The notes below the pieces were generated by a model. The model saw only the letters and a program-made list of their open reading frames with translations, did not search any database and was not told where the DNA came from. A DNA stretch of 64,000 bases, taken from Colius striatus. Lineage: Eukaryota; Chordata; Aves; Coliiformes; Coliidae. Numbering within the stretch: position 1 is the stretch's first letter; the number at the start of each line of letters is the position of its first letter. Where the stretch lies: contig NC_084774.1 of the NCBI RefSeq assembly GCF_028858725.1, positions 7,476,001 to 7,540,000 on the forward strand, read 5' to 3'. Of this stretch, positions 26,696 through 37,540 are shown in pieces. The translations under genes and the position numbers were made by a program.

Positions 26696-27343
26696 GTAAG
26701 GAACACAGAGATTAAGTTGCTTTTAATTTAATCTTGAAGAGACAGACCACTCCTACAAGCCACCTAATAATGTGTCCAGCATCTGCTGATTTAACACTCC
26801 CCCGCTCCAGTTCTCGGTTAAATCAAGTAAGCTTGGCTGAAGGGTTTTGCTGATTGCTGCAAGTGCAGCACTGGGAGGAGAGCACCAGCTTTGTGCTTTC
26901 CTCTGTCAGATCTGAAAGGCATAGACTAGGTAAAAGGCAACTAAAATCCTGACAACACATCCAGGCCATCTTCCTGTTTTACTTGCTCTCTAAGGCCCAC
27001 TGAGCTCTGTAAAGATTTTCTTATGGTCCGTCATAATTGCATTTTCTAAAGCAGCTTGTAATTCTAGGTGCTTCAGTTTGGGAGGGATGAGAGGCTAGCT
27101 GCCCCTGAAGGGTATGGGACTGAGTCATCAAAGGCACGTTAGAGGGCTGGCAGTAGAGATTGCTCTCGAAAATGTGGGTTTGAGTCACTGCAGAGGAAGG
27201 CAGGAGGAGGTCAGGCACTTGGGGCCTACAGTTTGTTACAGCTCATAGCAGGCATGACACAAAAATTGGCTTTTTAAACACTTTAGTAGCTCACAGGTGT
27301 ATTGTTTTGAACGTTTTCTATCTGTTTTGACATTTTGGTTTAG
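26696..27343 (+). other. RIMS4: RIMS4 intron 3
   Basis: A short intron of 648 nt with a GTAAGG donor and a TTTGGTTTAG acceptor. I see no repeat or gene in it. Confidence 0.9.
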
Positions 27344-27445
27344 GGGATGTGGAAATTGGCTTGCAAGAGCGAAATGGGCAGCTCGAAGTGGATATTATTC
27401 AAGCTCGAGGACTGACACCAAAACCCGGCTCCAAAACACTGCCAG
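27344..27445 (+). CDS. RIMS4: RIMS4 coding exon 4 (start of C2B domain)
   Basis: The 102-nt exon opens the C2 domain with (G)DVEIGLQERNGQLEVDIIQA followed by RGLTPKPGSKTLP. This is beta strands 1-2 and loop 1 of the RIM C2B fold. In synaptotagmin-type C2 domains loop 1 carries calcium-binding Asp residues; here, as in other RIM C2B domains, that pattern is absent, which fits a calcium-independent domain. The exon is flanked by consensus splice sites and is in phase with its neighbours. Confidence 0.96.
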
Positions 27446-27701
27446 GTAATATGCTTTGGCCCCCTAAAGTAACTCCCTGAGCCCCAGCCTCCTGCAATGC
27501 TTATCAACAGGAGAACATTTAGTTTTGCTTGGCTTCTGCAGGAGTAAGCAGTCTGTATGCTGTCCTGAAATAAGGCTGCTTGAGCAAGCCTTTGCCCTGC
27601 TGTACATACCGTCTTTAGAAACACCCAAGACATGGTGTGCTGTCTTTTCTAAAGTGAGCATGAAGGTTTCATTCATGTTTCTTCATCTTTGTGTTTTCCA
27701 G
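27446..27701 (+). other. RIMS4: RIMS4 intron 4
   Basis: A 256-nt intron with a GTAATA donor and a TGTGTTTTCCAG acceptor. Nothing else is seen in it. Confidence 0.9.
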
Positions 27702-27841
27702 CTGCATACATCAAAGCTTACCTGCTAGAGAATGGCGTGTGCATTGCCAAAAAGAAGACGAAAGTGGCTCGCAAATCGTTAGACCCTTTGTACAATCAGG
27801 TGTTACTGTTTGCTGAAAGCCCCCAGGGCAAAGTATTACAG
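27702..27841 (+). CDS. RIMS4: RIMS4 coding exon 5 (C2B core)
   Basis: The 140-nt exon encodes the basic central strand region of C2B: AYIKAYLLENGVCIAKKKTK, then VARKSLDPLYNQVLLFAESP, then QGKVLQ. The KKKTK run corresponds to the polybasic strand used by C2 domains to contact acidic phospholipid. The exon ends on a complete codon (CAG) at a GTAAGA donor, so exon 6 begins in phase 0. The only obvious difference from the mammalian protein as I recall it is A for P in the loop LLFAESP. Confidence 0.97.
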
Positions 27842-29579
27842 GTAAGACAAGCAAGTCTCAGGTGTGCCCACCTCTCTCTTCCACCTCTGCTGGAAGATGC
27901 TGAGTCTGACAAGGGATTTGGATGATTAGTGTAGCTGAGAAAAAGGCAATTGAACCAAATATATGAATGTAAAATGGTGGTTATTTGCTGCCCTGCCAAG
28001 GTAACGTGAGTGCCTACCATTTCGCCACCCAATCAGGAGATAGGCAGCATCTATAGCAGCTAAACAGCCTTGCAGCATAGATGTCTCCTGTGTTCATACA
28101 TCCTCAGAGCACTCTGCCTTGCCCATCACCTGATCACGTCTCTGCCTTTTTCTACTTTCCTTTCTCTGCCATACTCATATTTTTAATTCTGCACCTGTGT
28201 TTCCAGAGCAAAGAGTGATTTGCATTGTTAATTCATGCCTAAATCATTTCCCTCCAGTAAAGCCTGGCTAAAATCCACTGGTAACACTGATGTGGTTAAT
28301 CCATGAGCTTCTGTTGCTTACCTCCACTGGTGTACGAGTCGCCAGCTGACCTTCTCATCAGTGAACTCATTTACCTTGATTAGAAGAATTTTCCCCTGTT
28401 GCAACTGTACATTTTTTACTAAAATGGGGTGGGACCTGGCTTGATCTGCTCTTGCCTTGTGTGGGTTTCCTTACCTGCTGCCTTGCTGCCAGGAAAGGCA
28501 CTTATTCCGAGAGCCAATGTTCTGCAGCAGCCTGCTCCATCTCCTGCTGACCTAGTGTGTTAACTTTTGTCTTTTAATTGACCTCTGTTGTCTCTCCTAC
28601 TTCATTTTACAGAAAACTCTCATGTTCTGGTTATTTGGAGTCTAGGGAAAGAAGCTGTCAGCATTAGCAGAGGTCACTAGTCACCATCATAACCCATCGT
28701 GCTCATCCTCCCCCCTTCAGAACACGGACTCGCTCTGGAGTCAGTCGTCACCTTTGTCTTGCGCCACACAGGGCCCCTCGTTCCTGTGCAGACCTCCAGC
28801 ATGCCTAAGCCCATGACCCTCACTACATCTGTCGTTCTACCCACTGGTCTCCATCGTGTCGTAAGTGTGATTCAGCTTCCCCTGCTCGTCTGCCAGCTCA
28901 TCCATCAGACCTTCCTCTGCATCTGCAAGCCTTTCTGGCAGCCTGTGCTGCTCCCCCTGCATGCCGCTCCATGTGTGCCCCTTGCCAGTGGGCTCCTGCC
29001 CTCTCTGCAGATGAGTAGCTGTGCCTCCTCTGCATCTGCACTGTCACCTGCTCTGAGCACAGAAGTTAAGACATGCTTTTTTGCTCAAGCTGTTGGCTTT
29101 TGACCCAAGCTCCTGCCCACCTTCATTTTGTTGCTTCATTTCTCAGATCATGAGCCCTTTCTGTCCTTTTCCCTCGGGCCAACTTTTGTGGTGGCCAAGG
29201 CCTGTTGCTGTGCCAGGACCAGGTTTTACGTGCAGATGTCGGAGCTACAGCTCCAGGGATACTTTGTGCACATGCTGTCCTTGCCCAGCAGATAAAACAG
29301 TAGAATGATGTCTTGTCCACATGCACATTCACCTCTTTTCCATGGGGGAAAAGAGAAAGTCTTATAACATTAGGGTTTGTAAAACCGTGCTTGAACGAAA
29401 CCCCAGTAAAATGACCAGCCAGAGCTTCACATCACCTCTTGGTGGTGTCAACACCTCTGCCCTTCACAGACTGTAGTAAAGCCTCAGGAAGCTGGATGAG
29501 CAGAAGGGATCAGAGTTGTGCTTCCCAAGCAAGTGTGCAGCTGGGAGTGTTAACTGTACTCCCCCCTCTTGTTCCTAAG
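27842..29579 (+). other. RIMS4: RIMS4 intron 5
   Basis: 1738 nt between GTAAGA and a weak pyrimidine acceptor (GTTCCTAAG). A 134-codon open frame at 28699-29103 has low-complexity composition and no resemblance to a known protein, so it is treated as chance. Confidence 0.9.
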
Positions 29580-29798
29580 GTGATAGTCTGGGGCAACTAC
29601 GGACGCATGGAGCGCAAACACTTCATGGGGGTCGCCAGGGTCCTCCTGGAAGAACTGGATTTGTCAACTTTAGCCATCGGCTGGTACAAGCTCTTCCCAA
29701 CCTCCTCCATGGTGGATCCCACCACAGGCCCGCTCCTGCGCCAGTCCTCACAGCTTTCCCTGGAGAGCACAGTGGGACCCTGCTGTGACAGGTCTTAG
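29580..29798 (+). CDS. RIMS4: RIMS4 terminal coding exon 6
   Basis: The last coding exon (219 nt with stop TAG at 29796-29798) completes C2B: VIVWGNYGRMERKHFMGVAR, VLLEELDLSTLAIGWYKLFP, then the C-terminal tail TSSMVDPTTGPLLRQSSQ, ending ESTVGPCCDRS. The WYKLFP strand and the TSSMVDP tail are diagnostic of RIMS3/4. Summed with exons 2-5 it gives 237 complete codons plus one split codon. Adding a mammalian-sized exon 1 gives 269 residues, the expected family length, so no coding exon is missing or inserted. All frames are open, so the gene is intact in this window. Confidence 0.97.
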   Translation: MIVWGNYGRMERKHFMGVARVLLEELDLSTLAIGWYKLFPTSSMVDPTTGPLLRQSSQLSLESTVGPCCDRS

Positions 29799-31380
29799 TG
29801 AGTAAGGAAGGGGGAACTGCTTTTGTTTTTTAAACATGCTGTCAAGGTTTTGTTTGCTGGAACTCTGACCTCAAGCGCAATGCATGTTCAATCAGTTCTT
29901 GTGGAGCTGGAAGAGGAGGATAAACCAGTGACCTTAGACAGAAGACGAGGGGGAGGGCACTGTGCCCTCTCCATCCAAGGAGGAGGTGCCGTGGGGCATG
30001 AGTCCTAGTTGTCAAATTAGACATACACCTCTTGTTTCACTTCTCTCGCTGTCATTCTTGGACCCTTGTTTCAGATCAGTATTAACCTTGGAAAGTTGCA
30101 GCATTTGGATGAATTTGGGGGGAGTAAGGAAGGAATTTTTCTTAACTGCGTGTTTTAGAAATGTCTAACACAGCTTCTCTCCCAAGAAAGTACCTAAAAA
30201 ACTCAAAGGCCAGTGTCTGACCTAAAAGAGAGCAGGAGCAGAAAGTTTGAGAGGAAGCAGAAGGTTTTTCATAAGGTCTTTCTTCTTGAAAAAAAAAGAG
30301 AAAGAAACCTGCAAGTCTTCGTTTAGAACCAGTTCCCTCTCACTGAGTCACGTTCACTGTTCCACTGGCATCGCTGTGTTTTCAAACTGTGCCAAATTAC
30401 CAGCAAGTGTCTTTCCTGCATTTCTTGTCTAACACTGCTGATGGAGCCTACTTGGTGGGAGAATAGCACCTACTTAGAGCAGACAGTTTGAGCAGTTGGA
30501 GTTTTGCAGGCTAATTAACTGCAATTTTGCTCAGAAGTAAAAAGAAAACCCCACTAGAAGTGGGAGCTGAACATCAGACTTGTAGCTTGAGATATGTTTT
30601 GTATTGTCACATACAACCTTCTGCAATTTACTGACTCCCTTACTTGTTGCTGTGCATCCTTCAGTCATGATGTTCTTCTATCTCCTGCTTTACTCCCATC
30701 TCCTTTGTACTGGTACATATCTGCTGGAGATGCTGCCCTTCCCGTTGTGCTGTGGACTGACCTGAAACAGGACTGTTTCATTCTGCCATTGGAGAGGAGA
30801 TTGAGGTTTCTGGGGGGTGCAGAAGAGAGAAACCCCAATTTGTCATCTGAGAAGGTGCTGGAGAGGACATCACCTTCCTCATGGAGGGGAAGGTGCTTTA
30901 GGCGGCCTCGGTAGTACACCAACGTTGTCAGGTGTCCTGCAAGAGGAGGTGCAATCCCCAGTGTATGGAGAGGTGTAGTGGGTGAGGAATCTGAAGACTC
31001 AGTGCTCACAGCATGTGTATTTTGTTACTTAAAGCCCAACACTAAATGAGTCTTGTAGATGAAGGCAGTAAAGCACATTCTGTCAGCAGTCACGGGCTGG
31101 AATCAGCATGCTCGATCCTTCAGACAGTCAACAGCTTCTTACCCAAAACCACAGAGAATCTCCAGAGATTTTCTGTTGATGGCCCCGTTTTGGCTCAGTT
31201 TTGTCTTAGTTCCTAATGAGGATTTGATGGCTGCTGTCTCAGAGTAAGCTTTTGGAGATGTTCTCCTTGGTGATTTAAAAGCAAAGGTCCCATGTGACGT
31301 CCAGGAATTGAGCAGATTCCTGACCTGTCCTACAGGCACACTGAACATTTATTTCTGCATGTGGACCTCAGCTTTGTTAG

Positions 31381-31386
31381 AATAAA
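31381..31386 (+). terminator. RIMS4: Candidate proximal polyA signal of RIMS4
   Basis: AATAAA 1.6 kb past the stop, followed within 30 nt by a GT-rich stretch (GGGTGTTGAGTGGATGG), the arrangement of a cleavage site. This would give a short 3' UTR isoform. Transcript evidence is not available here. Confidence 0.4.
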
Positions 31387-31748
31387 AGCATGGGTGTTGA
31401 GTGGATGGTCAAAGCAGTTGCTTTTGGTCCTAGCTTGTCTATGGCATTTAAAATTCTTTTGAGATAAATTATGGGGTAGATGCAAAAATAGTAGGCCTTA
31501 CAATAATCTATGTGAAAAATAGCTATATAGAGTATAAAGGAGAGGGAAGGAGGATAAGGGACATGGAATGACTAGGCTTTTTGAGTCTTCAGTGGCAAAA
31601 GCCTCAACATTTCAGATAAATTCTTCATTTCCTTGATCAAATCAGTCTCTGGCCTCTTGCTGATTATTTTTTCTAATCCTATTAGCCAATCTCTATATAT
31701 TAGCTGAAGAAAGTTTGTTGCATGCTGCTGGTCAAACTATGTTGTGGC

Positions 31749-31786
31749 TCTCTCTTTTCTTTTCCTTTTCCTTTTCCTTTTCTTTT
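31749..31786 (+). repeat. Pyrimidine-rich TTTTC simple repeat
   Basis: About six imperfect TTTTC/CTTTT pentamers in a row form a polypyrimidine tract on the + strand, in the presumed RIMS4 3' UTR. Such tracts commonly vary in length between individuals. Confidence 0.85.
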
Positions 31787-34125
31787 AAAGAAAAGCACAT
31801 TTACTGTAATTCAAGTCAGCATCTTTTCCTCTCGGTATGTAGTGAGTGCTAGGCGATATTGTACAATATGTGTATCAACTAGAGTAGATTAGGTAGATTT
31901 AGTGGTTTGTAGCACTGGATCTTTTAATAACTACGTCTTTAAAAGGACTTGTGGGGAGCTCCAGGGTCATGTCAGACCTGGCAGCTGAGTAACAGGGCTT
32001 CTGTCTTAGGTTACACCTAAAACTCTGTATTGGTACTTAGTTTGGACATTACTGGTAGATACTAGCTAGTGAATCATGGTTTTTCTGTGTCCAGTAAGAT
32101 GAATATAACATTTTTGCAGTCTCTAATGGGGAGTAGGAGACTATATATGCCAAAAATATTCCCCCAGACAACTTTGTTTCGTGTGTGTCTGTCAAAAAGC
32201 TCAGTTGCTGTGTGCCTGGCAAATGCCACGTGTCTCTGCATCCTCCCCTTGCAAAAGCTCTGCGAGCTCAAGGGCGAGTGCTTTAGTTACAAGGGGGACA
32301 CTTCACCCTGAGGACTTATCTTCTGTATGGTTTTAATCATCCTAAAAGGTCTCTGTCAGGGTAAAAAAGAAACTAGTTGCAGTTCTACTTGTGTTATTTT
32401 TGTTAAGGTCTTGGATCCTGAATTTGGAGGCAGTTTTAACAGTCTGCTCCCTCCTGTTTGCTTCTGCATTTTTGGCGTGGTTGAGTGTAGTCCAGTGGTT
32501 CTTGCTTTTGTTCCTACTCACTTCCAAGTCCTGTTTCTCCCCAGTAAGCCAAGATTGCAACCCCTGGCTGCCACACACAGCAGAGTCCTGTGAACTGGTG
32601 AGTGCAGGTGACCTTCCCTCCTAAAGCAGACTCACAGGAGCCCTTCTGAGAGTGCCCACAGGGCTGAGTGAGGCCAGGAGAGCTGCACAGGACCCTACAG
32701 GCTAAATTCTTGCTTCACTCTGCCTGTGACTCCTGTGCTGACCGTGGTGTATTTTAGCTAAAGAAGAAGTCTTCTAGTTGTCCGTAGATTTAAAGACTCC
32801 AGATATAGCATCCAAAGCAAGTCTCAGGCTTAGAATAACTTATTTTTTATAAAGCCTGACCCTTTATTCTCCCCACAGAACTTGACTTGCCAGTTTCTGT
32901 TTAAGGTGAGCTGATGTGACAGTTGTTACCCCCAGTGTGGTCGTGTTGAAAGTAGCAGTTTGCTAGAGCGATGAGCAGCTGAAAACTAAACTTTGTTCCC
33001 CTTTGCAAGCCCTGGCTGAGTTTTTTCCTGTGTCTCAGCCTAGCTGATAGTTACAGTCAGGGAGGGGGAGATAGAGGAAAAGCAGGAGACTTAAGAAAAG
33101 AGAAAAACCAAAAAGACGTCATAGTGTTGCTGGTCTGTGGGTGCTGCTGAGGGATGAGACTGAGGAGAGAGAAATGTCTCCGTGCTCAGGGCTGGTTCCC
33201 CATCCCCTGTGTATGAAATACTCCATTTTATAAACAATGGGAGAGTTGCTTGCCAAATAAAACAGGAGAGCCAGTCCCTAAATGTTACTTGTGTTACTAT
33301 TACCATGGAAAACAAAGAAATGCTGGTGCTGAGAACATCCCTGAGGGCGGGCTGAGCTCTCCTTAGCGAATCCCCTGCACACAGGGCGAGCACAGAGCTG
33401 GCTCTGTCCTCCTCCTGGGCTGAGCAAGAAGAAGCCGTGACCATGGTTAGTCCTGGTTTCTTCAGGCAACAAGTGTGGCATTTTCCTGGTCTCCTGGAGT
33501 TGCTTTCCCTTCACCCCAGCACAGCTGGGGTGCCACAGAGCCAACTCAAGCTCTTGGCTCTGCAGTTGGCTCCACGGGTCCTCACCCCTTCAGCACCGCG
33601 TGTGCCCACGGGCAGGGCAAAGGCCCCAGTGGCTTTATCCTTTAGCCAAGTCCATCCTCACTTCTTGGCCATGGATTGTTTCAAAGGACATTGCAGGACT
33701 CTTTGCTTTGCCTGAAAATAGCTATTTATTGTTTGTAGCTACCGGATCCTTTATCAGTGTGCTGTTCTCAACGTGCAGGTCTGCTGGGGTATGAATATCA
33801 CAAGTTCCTGGAAAGGAGCTATTTTTAAGATGTTGAGGCAGTTCAACAGAATCTCAACCTGAGCATGTTTAGTAAGGCTTAGACAGCAAGACAACTTTTC
33901 TATGAAGCTCATTTTAAGTTAGTTTATTACATGCTGTTGGTAATATTTTAAAACAGGAAAAATATTTTTCTTTAAAGACAAGAAGATGTATGTTTTTTAA
34001 CAGATAACATAATTTAGTGTTTTCAAGAGCTGTTTAATGTTCTCAGTATGAAGTTGACTCATTCTTTTGATTTCGAGGTTCCTTGTTGTATTTTATCACC
34101 TTTTCTCCAAAAGAAAGGAGGCATA

Positions 34126-34135
34126 TGTAAATAAA
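34126..34135 (+). promoter_or_regulatory. Pumilio-type element overlapping an AATAAA
   Basis: TGTAAATA at 34126-34133 fits the Pumilio recognition consensus UGUANAUA, and AATAAA at 34130-34135 shares its last four bases. It lies in the presumed RIMS4 3' UTR. Whether either is used is unknown. Confidence 0.35.
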
Positions 34136-36816
34136 ACACCAGGGAAGAGTCCTGTGAGAAACTCTGTTCAAACTGGCCATAAAATGATGAGTAAATATTT
34201 GTTATTGTTCATTAACTCTCAGCTACTCTTCAGGCCTTTGTTGAAAGAATGGATGTTGTATTTTCCAGATGAGAACCACTTAGCTAGTTTTGTCATAACC
34301 CTGTACTCTGTATAAAGATCTTTTTATAAAGAAAGTCTAATAGGCTAACAAGCAATAATCTATTCCATTTAGTGTGCACAGATTGTGACTTGCAGGCTGT
34401 AGTACATATTGTTAATACAGTTTATAATTGTCTTCAATCTCAATGCCATCACTTTGGAAACAAAGAAAGACTTTGATTGTAGAAAAAGAACCCGAAGCCT
34501 GGGCTGTTGCCTTGTGCCATCTACTCATCTGATAGACTTCTGTGTGAGTAAATGTGCCTGTTGACATGGAATCTCTCTTAGCTGAAGAGTGAAACAGCTG
34601 TAGGTGACTTTGTACTAGAGAGGTAAAGGATAGGTTCACTGTAAGCTTCATGACTGTTTCAATCTCCCTGTTTTTCTTAGGCTATGGAGTATTTGTAACT
34701 CAATGAGAACGGTTCCCACTGCCACAGTAGCCCTGATCAAGCAAAAACAAGCCTTTGCACTCTGGGGCCATGTGAGTTCTGCCTGGCAGCTGCCTATTTC
34801 CCCTTGAGATACCAGGGCAAGCTAAAGGGAAGGGTTTTTTTCCAGAGCAGCAGACTCTCCAAAGGCTCTGTGGGTCCTTTTGTCCATTCCATAGGCCCTT
34901 TGGCTGTTCTGTTACAAAAATTCCACCCCAGGCAGAGGATCACAGGCACTCTAAACCAGGCCCAGGTTTTTCAGGGCTCTTCTTCAGAAGTTGGGCTCAT
35001 CTGAAGGTTTTTCCAGAGGGGCAGGATACTGGCTTTTGTCAGCTGTGTGGTTGGTGCAGGGTGTGAAATGAAGTGGCTGCAGAGCAGCGTCCCGCTTCGT
35101 TGCCTGTGGCTTTCTCCCAGCATTTCCCAGAGGGAAGGTGTTCGTGGCATTCTCCAGCTCACCAGCCATGTGGGCAGCAGACACCAGCCCAGAGATGCCA
35201 GGAGCCCCCAGCAGGGATGGAATAACTCATCTCTTTTTTGTGTGTGTCTGTGACATGCTTTGAGAAGCAGGAGATGTGTAAATGCAAAGGGCTGTCAGTA
35301 GAGAAGCCCGGGGCAGGCTGAGACCTGGAGTGAGCTTCTGAAATGGAGTTGCAGCTACCAAAGTTGAGCCAAACATTTAGAGAAGAGGATGATCAGTGAA
35401 AGCCTTTTTGTGTTTGCCCCAGTGCTCACCTGCCAAGGCCTGCACGTTTGTGGACAGCCATGTGTGTGGGTCTGTACCACTGCACACAGGCACACTTTGG
35501 AAGAGGCCAAGTTCCCTCTGGGAGCTGAAATCCCTCTGAAGGGGCTGGCAGGGTGTGCACTCAGTGTCTCAGCCCTTTGCCCACAAAGGACCCAGCAGCC
35601 AACTCTGTGGGATGCTCGTGAAACCTGGTGTGGCAGAGCCCCAGGGCTGTGCTCCTGCTGTGCCCTGTATCTGCCCCACAGTCTGCCTGGTGTTCCAGCC
35701 GAGCTGGCAATGTGGCAATGCCCCAGGAAGCCTGCAAGTGATTAGATCTTCTCAAAATGTGGCTAATGAATCTTAAACTCACACTGCCAGCCTCCTCTCT
35801 GCTCAGTGCCCAAGCAGTCCAGCCCTAGCCCCAGCCACTCACCCATCACAACAGCATCAGGCTCGTTCCTGGGGAACCTCAGGCTCTTTGCACGGTGCAG
35901 ACACTCTTCTGCCTTCCCTCCCTTCTTCCCTGTGGGAGCTGCTCATCCTGTGGGAGGAGAGGAACCGGGGAGAGTTTCTTGTAGCATTTGGTTCTTTGCA
36001 CTTTAGCAGCTGAAACTGAGAAGGAGCCAGCACCAGCCCTTTACAGAGCACCAGCAAACAGAGGCTATGACAGAACCATTTTCCCTTCATGACTTTCCAG
36101 TAGCTAAAATGACACCCAAAGCTGTAGTGTTACAGCCCACTGCAGGGTCAGCCCTTTGCATTTACACACACTGGGCACCCCGAGTGGACTTGAGCCTGGG
36201 AAGGAGCAGGCTTTGTCTGGCAGAGGCACCTGGGCACAGGCGGTTTGTGACACCAGTGAGCTCTGCTCTGCTCCCTGAGTGGTGGTGGAGGCAGAGGCAG
36301 CCCAGGGAAGCAGCCAGACACACCTCCTGAAGCCATGCCCACCAAGCTTCCCAGGAGATTGGGTTTTCCCAGCAGAAAGGGTTTTGCAGTTGCTTGAGCA
36401 CCACGGATTGGGAGAGCTGCCCAGGGCTCCAGGTCTCACAGAACACCAGCCTGGAACTTCAAATCCTGCAGCAGTTTGTTTCTTTGGGGCTGTTCCTCCT
36501 TACCCAGTTCTGCTCACTGGCCTCTGCTTTGGTGATTCCATCTCCTCGACCTGGAGCTGGTTTTGGCTTGCTTTGGAGCAAAGAGGAGCAAGGTTTGGGG
36601 AAGGGCATCATCCTGGGGATGCAGTGCCTCTGCTCCCCCACCCCAGCAGCACTGCCTGGCCCTCCCCCCTCCTGCTTGATGGCAGTCCTGAATTCAGGGC
36701 ATGGGGCCCTTCTCGCATCCTGGGTTGGAGCTGGGGGTGTTCTGCAGGGGCTGCAGCCCAGGCCAGCTGTGGGGCTGGGCAGGGACTGGGGAGGAACTGC
36801 CCCGGTGAAGGCAGGG

Positions 36817-36898
36817 GAGCTCCCAGCCAGCTGTCCTCAGCTTCCCCGTGCTCCTGGGAGCTCCCAGCCGGCTGTCCTCAGCTTCCCAGTGCTCCCTA
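36817..36898. repeat. 41-bp tandem duplication
   Basis: Two adjacent near-identical copies of about 41 bp, each beginning GGGAGCTCCCAGCC and containing CTGTCCTCAGCTTCCC, differing at a few positions. It is a recent local duplication in the GC-rich part of the presumed RIMS4 3' region. Confidence 0.8.
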
Positions 36899-37515
36899 CC
36901 TGGATTCTCCCTTCCCTCTTGAGACAAGGCCTTATTCCCACCCAAGGGGACTGGGGCTCTCCGCAGCATCTCTTTGCACTGAAGCGTCCATCCCCGCTGC
37001 CCGGGGCAGTGCTGCAGAGCTGGACTCTGCTCCCATGGCCCCACCTGCCCCTGCTCTGCCTCCTGCCCCCACTGCCCTGAGGCTTGTCCACGGGAGGGAA
37101 ACCCGCTTACAGGGGGTTAAACCTTTTCACCCCATGTATTGCTCCACCGATGGCTTTATGGGTCGCTGCCTCTCCTCTTGCCTTTCTGTAGGAGTAGAGG
37201 CAGCCCATCTGCTCTTGTTGGCCTCTGTAACCCTTCCCCAAAAGTTTTTGGAGGCTTTTAACAGGTGTGGTGAGATGTCATCTCTGTGGAGCCAGAGGGA
37301 ACACAGGCAGTGGGGCTGGGCAGCTGCTCGCCCCGTGGCAGGGGCCTGGCGTGTGTGGGCTGCCAAGCTGCAGGTGGGACACAGCCACTCATCTTTAGGC
37401 AGGAGAGGCTTCTGCTAGACTTTTTTCCTGTCTGTAGGTTTTATTCAGACAATATGTAATGATTGAGTGATTTACAATTCAGTGTTGAGCTAATGAAAAC
37501 GTTGATAATGGTGAC

Positions 37516-37521
37516 AATAAA
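37516..37521 (+). terminator. RIMS4: Candidate distal polyA signal of RIMS4
   Basis: AATAAA preceded by an AT-rich run and followed after about 15 nt by a strong GT/G-rich downstream element (GGTGTGGTGGGGGTTTTGTG). This is the best-formed cleavage signal between RIMS4 and KCNK15 on the + strand. Assignment to RIMS4 is by position and orientation. Confidence 0.55.
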
Positions 37522-37540
37522 ACCTTTCTTTTCCTACGGT

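Larger units (their letters stand above)
29799..37540 (+). other. RIMS4: Probable RIMS4 3' UTR
   Basis: Non-coding sequence follows the RIMS4 stop. The first 5 kb are AT-rich with several AATAAA signals (31381, 33256, 34130). From about 35 kb it becomes GC-rich, and the last clear signal is at 37516. Treating all 7.7 kb as UTR is inference; the transcript could end earlier and the GC-rich part could be intergenic. A 379-codon open frame at 36279-37418 falls here but looks like a composition effect. Confidence 0.5.

Noticed and set aside
36279-37418. 379-codon + strand ORF with a Pro/Gly/Ser/Leu-rich product
   Set aside because: Its composition follows local GC content. A second frame and the opposite strand are open for 116-228 codons in the same place, it has a 41-bp duplication, and no domain is recognisable.
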